Of a DNA stretch of 64,000 bases, positions 12,093 through 23,345 are shown in pieces. The notes beneath the pieces were generated by a model. The model saw nothing but the letters and a program-made list of their open reading frames with translations. It searched no databases and was not told where the DNA came from. Source of the DNA: Nezara viridula (Eukaryota; Arthropoda; Insecta; Hemiptera; Pentatomidae); NCBI GenBank assembly GCA_928085145.1, contig OV725080.1, positions 155,703,136 through 155,767,135 on the forward strand, read 5' to 3'. A program made the translations under genes and the position numbers. Numbering within the stretch: position 1 is the stretch's first letter; every line of letters starts with the position of its first letter.

Positions 12093-13635
12093 GAAATCAC
12101 AATTGGAAGAAACTGGAGAATTTGGAAAAAGAAATTGGAAAAAACACATATATATATATACGTATGATAAACCTATAAAGGATTCTCCAGGAGTAAATTA
12201 TGTATACAAAAACTTTTTTTATCTTGTTGCTTAATAAATATGGGTTCGGTTTATGCTAATAATTTCTACATTCAGTGGCAATTATTAGGGTCTTCAATAG
12301 CATAAACAATCTACCGTAGGGATTAATTAATCGGATAAGAATTTTAGTGGCATAAAAAATAAAATAAAAAACAGAAAATACTTGTTTGCCAACCCAGGAC
12401 ACATTTTAAGGCTACGTCAGTCCAAACTACCAAGTCTGGCAAAATAGTTTGGGTGTCTGAACAGAATAAAAGTTTTTAAGATCTGGATATATTGAAAACA
12501 AATTTTCGAAAATATATATGTATGATGTATCATAGAAAAACTAAAGATTTTAGAAATATTAATGTGAAAAATATAAAGCCGTATAAAGATAACGGAAAGT
12601 GATGAAGAAATTATGAACAATAATTTCTGGAAACTAATGTTTTTTCTAACAAAATATTTCTATGGATGATAAATGTAACTTCAGAACCAAATAGAAACTT
12701 TAAAATCTTGTGCTTGTTTTAGGTGAAAATTTTCTAATATTATAAAATAAGGGATGGTGAAGAAATAAACACAGCCTTATTATATAATATGAAACAAAAT
12801 TATTTTTAACATTGAACAACCAAAAATAAGCATCGAACTGTTGTCGGAGAATTGTTTAAAAACTATTTTATAAAACTTAAGTGAGAGAAGCGCATGACGC
12901 TGAAAATATTTAAAGTATTTTTTATGGGTTGTTAAAAATATAGTAATAACGTCTTATAACTTAAATATTAGCTACTTAAATATTATTCATTTAAATATTA
13001 ACAGAAATTCAATTATTTAGTTAGGTTAATATGTGAAAGTTGTGTGAGCGAGGTTCACCGCTCCAGATTTTTAAACATGTCTGAACACATCATAATGTAA
13101 TCCACTTTAGTGTTAGCCTCAATTACAACATTAAATACATTTCTCACATTTTAGAGAAAATGTCAAGTTCATAGCCTTGTTTGTCCAGATAGTCCATATG
13201 TGGATACGCCAAGAATACAATTCCAGAAAAGGAAGTGGCCTCGCGATCTTCTTCTAACGAACAATGCTAATTAATGGAGACCTGCCTTGATTTCTTATCG
13301 TACTGGTCTTGGACCAACCAATGAACGTAAAAGCTCGATTGAATTTAGAGCATTCCTTTGTTAATCGATGGAACCACCGATGGTTGTACGTTGAACGGTT
13401 CGATGGGGCTATTACATCATCTGGATGAAATCTCATTATAATATCAGAGTTGTAAATTTACTTTTGCTAGTTTTCGCCCAGTGGTCGAAATTCGACCATA
13501 GCCATTAATAATTTGAGGAAAACATAATTAAACTAAAAATAAATTCAAAAAACAAAGAGTAAATCACGATTGAAAAATCCTCATTTATTAATATAAACAA
13601 AATTTCAATTTCAATTAAAAATCGAGCTTAAGCTA
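12093..13635. other. Intergenic DNA, no gene supported
   Basis: Mostly AT-rich. The stretch at 13170-13430 is somewhat richer in G+C, but its 60-codon frame has no recognisable motif or splice context. Confidence 0.45.
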
Positions 13636-13652
13636 CTTAAAGTTATTTATAA

Positions 13653-13981
13653 AAAAAAAAAAAAAGACCTGTACCACTACAACCCATGAAGGGTCTGGGG
13701 TTCAGTACTATTTAGGGAAAGCACTGTTTCTAGGTCAACGGTTGTGCAAGGAGGTGATTTGACCGAGATCACGCTCAACCGCCAGGTTTCCCCCCTTAAT
13801 TAATTACTTTATTGAGGGTACCCACTTTATAGAGGCTGGGTGTGCCCCAGGAGGGACTCCTGACCCAAGGTCGCCCCACGGCCAATGAAACAGATAAATA
13901 AATTTTCTGCCATGAGCCGGGGTTCGAACTCGGACCCTTGTATTGGAAAGCTGAGTGCCCTACCACTGAGCCATCCCGCTC
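13653..13981 (-). mobile_element. tRNA-derived SINE with intact target duplication
   Basis: Read on the minus strand, the element starts GGAGCGGGATGGCTCAGTGG. It has an A-box (TGGCTCAGTGG) and, about 40 bp later, a B-box (GTTCGAACCCC): the internal RNA polymerase III promoter of a tRNA-like head. A roughly 250-bp unrelated body follows and ends in a T-run (A-run on the plus strand, 13653-13665). A perfect 17-bp direct repeat, CTTAAAGTTATTTATAA, flanks it at 13636-13652 and 13982-13998. The head is too degenerate to be a functional tRNA. Confidence 0.85.
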
Positions 13982-13998
13982 CTTAAAGTTATTTATAA

Positions 13999-14544
13999 GT
14001 AATACAAAATAGACTCCAAATTCAAAATATTTAATTTACTTTTAAATTTATGTGTGTTATTATCACGATAAACTAATATTATGAATAGGCAAGAAAAAAA
14101 ATTTTAATTAGCAATTTCAACTGATTTTAAATTCATTTTTATGCAGAACTTGTCTGTAAAAAATTTTCTTTATGAATGTTCTGTTGTTTAGTATATAGCC
14201 TTAGCCATTGCCATTGAAAATATAAATTTTAAATGAACGTGCTCTACTTGCTGTCACATATAATTGTCCATGCGAAATTACTGGACGTCGCAATAATACA
14301 CAAATCATTACAAAACTTCGACCCTGCGATTTGATTATGGTCATATCAAATGCAGCTATTAATAATAACGTTGTTCTTTGAAAGTAGAATGTAAGTATTG
14401 TGTCAGAAAATGTTAAATTAATTCTTGGAATTAAAATTCTTTTATGTAAATTAGCTCCCGTCAATACTTCACTCTCATTCGCGGTCTATTAACTATTGCT
14501 AGGTAGAGACATTGAAAATTTGACGCAAAAAATGTTTATTTTTC
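13999..14544. other. Intergenic DNA
   Basis: The minus-strand frame at 14201-14464 reads smoothly (MTGANLHKRILIPRINLTFS near its start), but I recognise no family. The 'RPVISHGQLYVTASRAR' stretch recalls the C-terminal end of Helitron/PIF1-type helicases; this is a weak impression only. Confidence 0.35.
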
Positions 14545-14960
14545 GATTCCAGTGAAAATTGGTAGTTGGGGGTTTATCGAGGTGCGAAATACAAATCTCA
14601 ACGTTGTTCCTCCTTAAAACAATATTTGAACCCAAATATTTCTTCTGCGGCCGCTACGATTTCTTTCATTTTGGAGATAATTCTTATCAATTTCGATGAT
14701 TTTTTTTGTAGAGAATTTAGGAAGTTTTCAAATAAATATTGGTGTTATCAATAAAAAAATGAGTACTTCTTGAGTTATTCGCAAATAAAATACTGAATTC
14801 ATCATAAAAATGTATGCAGATTGTTTTCGGGAAAGTATGTTATATACATAAATTATAAAGGTTCAAGGCCTTTAGCCAAGTTTCATAGAAATCGTTGAAG
14901 CCGTGTATTGGCGTTACAGTCTAAAGCGAATCACATTTTTCGGCCGCCATTTCGAAAGAA
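14545..14960 (+). repeat. Retroposon fragment related to the QDPR intron 5 repeat
   Basis: Shares many words in order with 40530-40770: GATTTCTT.., AAATAAATATTGGTGTTATC, TATACATAAATTA, TTTAGCCAAGTTTC and GGCGTTACAGT. It is a diverged copy of the same dispersed family. Confidence 0.5.
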
Positions 14961-16314
14961 AAGGCCTGATGATAATGAAACGTATACAAAAAAACTTGTA
15001 AATATTATTGCGACGTTGTGTCAAAATTTAAAAGAAATCGGTGAAGAACTTTCGAAGATTAGTTGTTTTGAACAAACTACCATTTATATTTTTATTCACA
15101 TACTATTTCATATTTTTATTTATTGATAGCACTAAAGCTCGTCAATATCTATTAAACAAAAAAAGAAGGAAGAAAATCGGTTGAATAATAGAGGAGTAAA
15201 ATGGGCTGAACCGTTTGGTGTTTGCCTATTTATATAATGATTTGTACTAGAGAGGTACCCCATGTTCACCTAACGGCGGACCAACCCTCATTTTACAAAT
15301 TATACAACTGTTCATTTAATTGTACTCCTCGTTGCTCAAATTGTATAACTTTAATTTACACGTATTCTGTAGTCCAGATTGTATTATTTTTTATCAATAT
15401 AAAATAAACTGAAAGAAACCACATTTCGAACAAATTTATAAATTCTTTACACATCTATATTATACATCGCGCCTTATTACCAATTTACGTTATTATATCA
15501 TTATAATTATTCTTATTGCCAATTTATAATCATAATATATATTCAACTTGTCTAGCTTTATATAAGCCCAACAATAATTTTAGTCTTTTATTTCTATTCA
15601 TTGTACATTATATTTAGTTTTGAAAAACACATATTTTCCGCAGACCTGCGCTTTAAAGCCCAAAAATATTACATTTTCTAGATAAATCGAAATTCTTGCC
15701 GAAACGCTCTCATGAGTGTTTTGGATGTCATAGATAATCACTAAAAATTTGATGAAAAGGTAAATGAAGAACTCTATTCATTAGCAAAATGAATTTTCTA
15801 ATTTCTGTCCATCTTCGTCATTCTCAGCTATTTTTTCCAGAATTTTCCATTCAACCAATTATGCCTTCCATTCACCCATAGATCGGATTCGGCGAAATGC
15901 TACTTTATTTGTATACTAAATAGATTTCTTTGACAATTCATTGCATTGGTTTGAGAAGGTTCTAACAAATTTGGACAAATTGAGTTTACTGATTGAAAAA
16001 CGTTTCACGCGAGCTATTGAACTTTACTTAGGTATGGCCATTGGCAGTCAATATTATTGAAATATCGATACTTTCCTCTACTACGCACTACATTCTATAT
16101 GAAACAGGTAAGAAGAGTATTTTTTTTTCTTCGAACGATCAGATTCATATAAAATTTCTAGCGCTTTCCAAAAACGATAGTTTTAATTTTTACTTTTAAA
16201 TTAAAATATCGAATATTAAAAGGAAAATATCGATATTTCGATAATATCGATTATCGATGGCAATCCCGAGGTCGAATGCATTAGACAGGAGAACAGCAGT
16301 AGCTCCCGCTGGGG
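14961..16314. other. Intergenic DNA
   Basis: No supported coding region. AT-rich, with ATCGATA-rich words at 16195-16260. Confidence 0.45.
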
Positions 16315-16622
16315 CACGGGCGGATCAATTTGGGGGGAGGAGAGCTTTGGAGCAGCAGCCTCCCCCCCCCCCAAAAAATGGTAAAATATAACCATGTTTT
16401 ATGGAAAAAAATATTTAAAAATTATCTCTCAAAGTATTATTATTCGTTCAATTACAATTAAAAGGACTTTAGTAAGGAAGGACTTAAACACCATTTCATA
16501 TAGGTAGTTAGTTTCTTTCTTTTTTTTTTCAAAGAAATTATCATTATTTTTATGTAAAAAAAAGCTTTCGGGCTGAAGTTCCCCCCCCCAAAAAAAAAAA
16601 TTAAATTCTGGATCCACTAGTA
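16315..16622. mobile_element. hAT-type MITE, family hAT-B
   Basis: Starts CACGGGCGGATC and ends GGATCCACTAGTA, the imperfect inverted ends seen in the better copies at 24295, 52421 and 56079. Just inside the ends are C/G-runs and the word CTTTCGGGCTGAAG. The 8-bp flanks here (CGCTGGGG and CGGAGGAG) do not agree well, so the target duplication is decayed or the edges are slightly off. Confidence 0.6.
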
Positions 16623-17098
16623 CGGAGGAGCAAAGTAATCTATATTTATTTCTGTTTTTAAATTCAACAATTCAGTAGGCAGGGATTTTGTTATATCTTT
16701 TTTTTTTGTTCGGTATGTGTTTTATAACTATGATTGTTAACATAACTATAACTTCCATGGTTGTTAACCTTCTACTGGATTCCAGCAGATAGTTTCTAAA
16801 CTAAGCGAACATTCTGTTACTGTATCCATTTAATGATATAGATTTATTTTAATAAGAATAATTTTATTGTTAAATAAAATGACAACAGAAAATCTTAAAC
16901 GTACTAAAAACCCGTACACTTCGAGGATTACATAGGCGGTAGCCAAGCTGAACTGATGTATTTCCTGGATATGTGATGGAAAGCTGTGAAACTGCCAAAA
17001 AATTTGCTCATTGAAAAGAAATTTGCAGATTGCAAATTTAATTTTATGTTTATGCAATAATAGTAAATAATATATTGTTATATAATTTGGATGGGAGA
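16623..17098. other. Intergenic DNA
   Basis: No motif-bearing frame. The 94-codon minus frame at 16830-17114 has no recognisable domain. Confidence 0.4.
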
Positions 17099-17239
17099 AA
17101 CACTTTATTTTCATAAAATATAAAATAAAGGATTGCTGCCCAATTATATTGGGTTGCTATACACACAGCATACTCTTCTTTCCTTAGGACAATATATGAA
17201 CTTATATATAAATATACAGAAGTATTAGTTAATATTAGT

Positions 17240-17279
<40 letters not shown>
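17099..17279 (-). mobile_element. LINE 3' tail with (AT)n, family D
   Basis: Closely similar to 48595-48797 (AATATAATTGGG.AGCAATC.TTTAT on the minus strand). Both copies abut an (AT)n tract at the same position (17242-17279 here). A plus-strand relative is at 58855-58975. Probably the end of a non-LTR element, but no coding part is present. Confidence 0.5.
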
Positions 17280-17282
<3 letters not shown>

Positions 17283-17570
17283 TTTTATTATTTTTTTTCC
17301 TTTTTCCTTCCTTTCATTGTTTATGTTTTTTTTAACATTTAGTTTCCCTTTCTCTCACTTCTCTCTCTTTATCTCTATTGTTTTCAATTATTCATTACAT
17401 AAATAAATAAATACATAAATTAAAACTCTCAGGCTAGCCATGCACGTGGTGGTGAATGATTCCCAGGAAAAAAAAAATCCGATCTTTGATACTCTTTTAA
17501 CTTCATCCGTCTCCATTAATAACTGATTTTGAATGATGAGGTCTCGTACTTTAACCTTTTATTTTTGGGT

Positions 17571-17758
17571 CTAGGACCCCACTTCCGCTGAGACTCGAGG
17601 GCCTCGAAGGATCCTGAAGGACAAAGGTATTTCGTCCTGAATCCTGCTCATGCTCACAAAGGCCAGCCCAATTAGAAATATGACAAGTTCAAAGCCGTAC
17701 AGTTTCGCAATGGTATCCTGGGCAACTGTTCTGGAATATTCCGGTCTGGCCACGCTTA
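17571..17758 (-). other. Coding-like exon candidate with a hydrophobic helix
   Basis: A GC-richer patch encodes, on the minus strand, VARPEYSRTVAQDTIAKLYG, then a hydrophobic helix FELVIFLIGLAFVSMSRI, then a short polar tail and a stop. A possible acceptor (TCTAAG) lies just upstream near 17757. The composition and the helix suggest a genuine terminal exon or a decayed gene. No family is recognised and no partner exon was found. Confidence 0.3.
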
Positions 17759-18027
17759 GATAATTCTTTTTTTTTATGCATGTTTTCACCTTAATAAATT
17801 ACTGGCTGTTGTAACCAAATGTTTAATATTTATTTCTATCGCAGTGGTGTTCTTTGGCGAACATGTTTATTGGATGAAATCTAATAAAATTAGTTGGATC
17901 TATCGATAAAAATGTTCTCATCATTCTAGCGTCACCCAAAGTGTTAAAATTTTCAGTAATTACAGTCCTTGTTGTGTGATCTTCTCAACGTCGTGATTAT
18001 TTTCGTTTAATGATAGTCAAAGTTGAA

Positions 18028-18445
18028 TTAATTTGTGTTAGTTATATCAAAAAATGTCTGTCTAAATCTAGCGAAAAATTCGTCATCACACCAATGGACA
18101 AAATGATTCATTCGAGGATGGAATACTTTTTTCTCCATTAGTAAAAATGTAATTAAATCGAGGAAATCCTCGTCATCACTGAGATCATCTAAATCTAGCA
18201 TATCCGTTTTTACAAGAATCAATATAAATAAAAATGATTAACACAATCGATGCAGCAAAAACACCGTGGAAGGTTATTATAGTTGCCAAGGGTAACCCTA
18301 GCTAACTTAGTTTTTCCTTCGAAGTGAAGCTGAAGCGGCTATGGTCGACCGATCGAGATTAAACTCGATTGTGAAGCTAAGCTTAGTTTGAACGACGGGT
18401 CAAACTTGGTCTAATCTAAGCTTTACTGTGTTAGAGCAACTGGCC
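18028..18445 (-). mobile_element. PIF/Harbinger-like element, 5' part
   Basis: On the minus strand the end GGCCAGTTGCTCTAAC at 18445 resembles Harbinger terminal repeats and is bordered by TTA (18446-18448), matching the 3-bp TWA target site of that superfamily. The frame at 18222-18028 is rich in acidic residues (LDDLSDDEDFLDL) and continues HFVHWCDDEFFARFRQTFFD, like the DDxxFxxRFRL region at the start of Harbinger transposases. The frame then stops and the catalytic part is missing. Confidence 0.5.
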
Positions 18446-18769
18446 TTAAATCCCTTCGGCCCTGGCTAGTGATAAAAAAAAATATCTTGTTCCATAAATG
18501 ACACTTCAGCTGTGAAATAAACTTTCTAAGAGAAAAAACTCATACAATAAATGTTGTAGTTACCTCGCGTTTGAGTGATTTACTAAGTTTCAAATTTTTA
18601 ACTTTCACGGGCCAGGCTGAAGGCGCTTACGGGGCGAATCCATTCCACAGACCTTACTTTGGAGACATTTGATTTATACCTTCCAATTTCGTATTTATAA
18701 TTACTTCAGTAATTTTATTTACTTTTGTTTTTTGTTTTTTAATCCTAAAATAGTTTCAATTATTCAGCA

Positions 18770-18810
18770 CTGAGGAAGGCCTACAGTGAGAGGAGGGAGA
18801 TCGAAACGTC
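18770..18810 (+). ncRNA. Hammerhead-like ribozyme motif, degenerate
   Basis: CTGAGGA at 18770-18776 and CGAAACGTC at 18802-18810 match the conserved CUGANGA and GAAAC..GUC boxes of hammerhead ribozymes. Stem II is poor (GGCC against GAUC) and stem I does not pair, so this copy is probably inactive. Confidence 0.4.
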
Positions 18811-19072
18811 GGGAACGAATAAATAATCAGAATTTATTTGATATTCCTTATTTGACCGAGTTCCGGACAATCTTTTCGAAAGAATATCAAAATATAAAAT
18901 ATTATGATCTTCCATTGATGGCCCACAATCAAAATTATAACTACATTTTCTTGGTTGAAGAATGGGGTCAATATTTTTTCATAAGTCCTAAGTGAGATGC
19001 TTTTTATCAGAGGTATATAAATAAAAATAAGTAACAGCTTTACCCTCCCAACAAGTTCTTCTTTATTTTTGT

Positions 19073-19107
19073 GACGTTTCGGGATCACTTTATTGACCCA
19101 TCTTCAG
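19073..19107 (-). ncRNA. Hammerhead-like ribozyme motif
   Basis: Minus strand: CUGAAGA, a short stem-loop closed by GGG/CCC, then GAAACGUC. The flanks GU and AC could form the start of stem I. One extra base separates CUGAAGA from stem II. Confidence 0.5.
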
Positions 19108-19325
19108 ACCGTATCTCATTCTTTCTATCATCTTATTTTGTTAAAAAGATTTGTCATAACTTTTTTATTATATTTTCATAATTCATCCAGGGAGAGCCTC
19201 GTCAGACAGCAGTCTATAGAGGAGTTCACAGTATAATTGAGGGATGAATTATGAAAATATAATAAAAAAATTATGACATATCTTTTTAACAAAATAAGAT
19301 GATAGAATGATGAAATACATACGGT

Positions 19326-19360
19326 CTGATGATGGGACAATAATGTGATCCCGAAATGTC
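19326..19360 (+). ncRNA. Hammerhead-like ribozyme motif, mirror copy
   Basis: CUGAUGA at 19326-19332, stem II GGGA/UCCC, then GAAAUGUC ending at 19360. It lies in the other arm of the inverted repeat. The ACGU of stem III is changed to AUGU. Confidence 0.45.
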
Positions 19361-19809
19361 ATAAGAATTAAGAAAAACTTGTTGGGAGATAAAAGCTGTT
19401 ACTTATTTTTTATTTATATATGGGATCAACATTTTTATTAGGATGAAAGGGCCTTAAAAGTGTATTCCAACCTGTTAATAATATGGGCACACAATGTGGA
19501 GGTACAAATCACAAACACTGCATAATAATGTATTATTGTTTTAAACACAAGAGGACATATTAACAGTAGATGAGAACTGGCCATTTTAAGAAACGAGAAC
19601 CTTCGAGGTGGAGCAGGGCTGGGTGGAGCTCGATCCTTGACACTTAGCCTTACGCCATATTACAACTTCGCTACATCATTACATTGCTGTAACCGCTAGT
19701 CAATGCCCTATTGATTGTGCTATGCCATCTAGATCATTAGCTATTCTATCGAGTTATTTTTAGGACAGAAAGAAAATAAAATATAAGACATATTAAGCAT
19801 TTTTTTTTT

Positions 19810-20165
19810 AACTTACTTCTAAAAAAGGGAATTTAGTGGGTACAGTGAGTACATGGTGGAAAACAAAGACCAATACTGCTAACAGAAACTTGGCAATCGA
19901 TTCCCCATGGTATGAAGGCACGAAGGTTAAGATGGGCGGGACATGAGCTCGTATCAATCCATCTGGAACCCTCTCTCTACGTAATAATGAATGCCTCAAT
20001 AAAACGCCAAAGACCACGTGGAAGGCCAAAAAGCAGACAAATAGATAGAATAAACAAAGATGCAATATAGATGCGTGCAGATAAATGGATAGAAATAACC
20101 CAAGACAGACAGAGATGGAGCAGGCTTATTGAAGCGGCAAAATATGTACATGGTCTTAAATGCCA
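19810..20165 (+). pseudogene. RTE-like LINE C-terminal tail
   Basis: The plus-strand translation reads MKARRLRWAGHELVSIHLEP, then RQRPRGRPKSRQIDRINKDA, a stop, and WIEITQDRQRWSRLIEAAKY. The RWAGH, RPRGRPK and DRQRW..L.EAAK blocks are typical of the tail of insect non-LTR reverse transcriptases. The copy is truncated and carries a stop. Confidence 0.7.
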
Positions 20166-20205
20166 ACAGAAAAAGTAATAAACAAAATAAAAAGTGGGTC
20201 ACCGA

Positions 20206-20680
20206 TAGTGTTGCCCAAAATTGGTCTTGGTCTTGCACTTTGCAAGACCAAGACCAAACCCGCTTAACTGTTGCAAGAACAAGAACAGGACAGGTAAAAA
20301 AAATCAATTTTTCTAATAAAAATTAATTCAAAAAAGTAACTAATACTTTTACATATGCATCCCTTCTCATAGATCTACCTCATTCCAAAACTCCTTTATA
20401 GCCCGCTCTGTCAACTTTTGGAATTCCCTCCCGATCAAAATTCGCCATGCCCCCTCCCTAAATACATTCAAAAACCTCCTATTCCAATTCCAATTCCTGT
20501 TCCAAAAACAGTCAGATACCAGCTAATTATTAATCCTATATATGTATTGTGTAGCAATCATATAATCATATGATAATCCTTGGTAAGGGATAGTACATGC
20601 ATTTCCTGCTATCGACGTAGCAATTTCAATACATACGTTTTTTTTTAACATATTTTTTTTTATTCAATTATAATTAACTT

Positions 20681-20734
<54 letters not shown>

Positions 20735-21339
20735 TATATATATACAAGTAAAGTTTTTTTATGAAATGAACTTATTCTATCTCTTTTTCGTTCTTCATTT
20801 CTCAAGGTGTATGTTTATGTTGTTCAACCCTTATATATAGTTTTGTTCATAGTTCATGTGATTCGTTCATAGTTTTAAGTGTTTTGTTCATAATTTTAAA
20901 TACTCTGTACATAGTTTTATCTGTATTGTATATAGCTTGTTCACCTAAGGTTTTCTTTACTTTTTAGTTTATTTTATCAATTTTATTTATTGTTTCAAAC
21001 TTTTAGGCCAGTAATATTCTATCCTTTTGTACAATTTAGTTAATCTAAAGGGACTTAGTTCCATAATAAAGTTTTTTTCTATCAAAATACTTAACAATCT
21101 TATTTACTGTATGTCAATAATTGATATAACTAATATACTTTTGCATTCAACTCTTCTAATTTTTCAATCGGGCTTAGTTAGGTTTCTCCTATCTAAAAAA
21201 ATACAGTAATACCTCTATAGTAATAAGATAATAAGTAACTGCAAGACTGTTGCGAGAGTCTTGCGCAAGACCAAGACGATGACCAAGACTGAGTTTGCAA
21301 GACCAAGACTCGTCTCGGTCTCGCATTTGGGCAACACTA
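20206..21339. mobile_element. hAT-A MITE with a CR1 inserted in it
   Basis: Ends TAGTGTTGCCCAAAA and TTTGGGCAACACTA, flanked by a perfect 8-bp duplication GTCACCGA (20198-20205 and 21340-21347). The element would be near 0.4 kb without the CR1 insertion at 20349-21085. Confidence 0.8.
20349..21085 (+). pseudogene. CR1-like LINE fragment nested in hAT-A
   Basis: A 5'-truncated copy. It begins within the …FYIPS segment, retains the NFWNSLP-like tail, and carries the full 3' UTR ending GGGACTTAGTTCCATAATAAAG. A (TA)n tract lies inside it at 20684-20731. AATACTT on both sides (20342-20348 and 21086-21092) is the likely target duplication. Confidence 0.65.
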
Positions 21340-21364
21340 GTCACCGATTTCAACCACATTTTTT

Positions 21365-21890
21365 TTGGTGAAAGTACATCGTGTGATACATGCAGATGAC
21401 ATAGCTGTTGTTGCCAGAAGTGTTCAAACCCTTACTGAAATTTTTAATATTATTTATGCTGAAAGTAAAATTATGGGTCTTGAAACAAATGATTTAAAAA
21501 CGAAGTATATGTCCATTGCTTCAGAAAATTCAAGATATTCCCATAACCTTGTGGTTGAAGGACACGTTTTCGAAAACGTCAATATCTTTACCTACCTAGG
21601 GGCAGAAATAAATAATGAAAACAGAATTATGAGTTGCACAGAAGGATAATGGCCGCTAACCGTGCGTATTTCGCGGATTAAAAACTTTTTAAATCATCCT
21701 TGATATCAAGAAAAACGAAAATAAGGCTATACCCTACCTTGATATGACCCATACTCACTTACGCGGCTAAAACATGGATGATTACTGCCACCATGACAAA
21801 TTCATTAAGGGTCTTGGTGAAAAAGATCCTGAGAAAAATATTTGGCTCCCTGTTCGATGAAAGCATTAGAACCAATAAGGAACTTTTTTT
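21365..21890 (+). pseudogene. RTE-like LINE reverse transcriptase fragment
   Basis: 21365-21649 encodes VHRVIHADDIAVVARSVQTL, then KIMGLETNDLKTKYMSIASE and NIFTYLGAEINNENRI: palm and thumb motifs around the catalytic (F/Y)ADD, here HADD. Frame-shifted continuation to 21890 reads LIPILTYAAKTW and KKILRKIFGSLFDES. It has no start or endonuclease domain. Confidence 0.75.
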
Positions 21891-21939
21891 TATTGAGAAA
21901 AAAAATAAATACATTTTGCCTCAATTAAGGTATTGAGTA

Positions 21940-22755
21940 TTTGGGATGTATGAAACAACCATACCATATATTAATTGGTGCCCCGAAGTACTCCCATGTC
22001 TCTCACCACTACGAGTTAAAGTGGCTCTTCTCCTCCATTCGAAGACAGTATTTCCTAGGTACGTTCCTGTATCAAATCATCAACAATCATCGTCCTTCTT
22101 ACGCCTATAATCTTCTCCAATTCCAGTCCTCAGTTCACTCCCTTTCCACAAGATCTCGACCATCCGATCTTTACATTCCTTCTCGCAGATCTGCCTCTTT
22201 CCAAAACTCCTTTATTGCTAACTCTGTTAATTTTTGGAATTCCCTTCCTATCAAAATTCGGCATTCTTCATCCCTCTCTACATTCAAAACCCTCCTATTC
22301 AAATTCCTGTCCCAAAAACAGTCAGATACCCGCTAACCTTTTATGTAAAATTACATATTATTCATAATAATGTATTTACATATAGCTCATCACTTAAATT
22401 GCTTACTTTCAGATTCGACATCTTTTTTCTTCTTTTTTTTTCAACAGAAACACAGAGTTTACTGCTAAGAAGAATGTAATGTATTTTTTATTTTTTCTAA
22501 AAGTGTATATTTATATTTTACCATTGCACATAGTTTTAAGTGTCTTGGCAAGGTTTCAAGAGTTTTGTATATAGATTTTTTTATTTTGTATATAGTATGT
22601 ATAACTAATATTTTCTTTACTTATTTATCTTTATCTTTACTTTTTATGTTTGTTTTTATTTGACCAGATATAACATTTTAATTTTGTACTTTTTTGTTAT
22701 TCTGAAGGGACTTCGTCCCAGAATAAAATTATTTTCTATTCTATTCTATTCTATA
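21940..22755 (+). pseudogene. CR1-like LINE, C-terminal fragment and 3' UTR
   Basis: The best-preserved local copy. An open frame at 21941-22336 encodes ILIGAPKYSHVSHHYELKWL, then RRQYFLGTFLYQIINNHRPS and SVNFWNSLPIKIRHSSSLST. This is the conserved tail downstream of the reverse transcriptase in CR1-type LINEs. The 3' UTR follows and ends CTTCGTCCCAGAATAAAATT with (TTCTA)n at 22732-22755. It is 5'-truncated, as is usual for retrotransposed copies. Confidence 0.75.
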
Positions 22756-22899
22756 TATAATCAAATAAAAATAATAGAAAGTTATAACAACAAAAAAGAA
22801 AAGAAAACTTGGAATAACAGAATAAATCAAATATGAGACAACATTATACATATAAAAAAATAAATAAATAAAATTAAAAACACATTCATACTTATTTAC

Positions 22900-23345
22900 A
22901 ATATTTAGTCAACCGAGGGAGCTCCGAGTCGGGCACTTTTCTCCATGTGCGGAAGATAAGGCAAGATTCAAGAGATCCCAGCACCTCTCTCTTAGCCGGA
23001 TCACTGGGATGGGAATCCAGTGGAGACAAAGAGAGGACACTAAAGCCACGATAAGGAACTATATAATTTATTCAATTCACAGTGAAATTGTGAGCTTTAT
23101 AAAGTTACGGCGGATCGAATGGTTGGAGCACGTTCTTAGAATGCCAGATGAGAGGATCCCAAAAAAAGATGCTTAAGGAAGAATTCATGGTATCAGAGGA
23201 AGGGGAAGGACGAGAAGGTGGTTGGAGGATGCGGAGGACGACCTCAGGCGGTTAAGAGTTACAAACTGAAGAGAAAAGGCTAAGGACAGGGACATCTGGA
23301 GAGCTGTTGTTGAGGAAGCCAATGCCCACCCCGGGCTGTAGAGCT
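22900..23345 (+). pseudogene. Non-LTR retrotransposon C-terminal tail
   Basis: Broken plus-strand frames give LRRIEWLEHVLRMPDERIPK, then RRRWLEDAEDDLRRLRVTN and REKAKDRDIWRAVVEEANAH. The W..H..RM and KDR..W...V blocks are standard for these tails. Internal stops and frameshifts mark a dead copy. Confidence 0.7.

Larger units (their letters stand above)
19014..19420. repeat. Long inverted repeat carrying two hammerhead-like motifs
   Basis: Arms of about 175 bp (19014-19188 and 19242-19420) are imperfect reverse complements around a 53-bp spacer that is richer in G+C. Each arm holds one motif, at 19073-19107 (minus) and 19326-19360 (plus). The arrangement resembles inverted terminal repeats of Penelope-like elements. 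Confidence 0.65.

Noticed and set aside
13905..13981. Possible functional tRNA gene on the minus strand
   Set aside because: A- and B-boxes are present, but the anticodon and acceptor stems do not close and a non-tRNA body follows; it is a SINE head.
14930..14990. CTGATGATAATGAAACG looks like the two ribozyme boxes
   Set aside because: The interval between boxes is too short for stem II and no stem I can form.
19996..20307. 103-codon minus frame with several hydrophobic runs
   Set aside because: It is antisense to the RTE tail and the hAT-A end, so it is a shadow frame.
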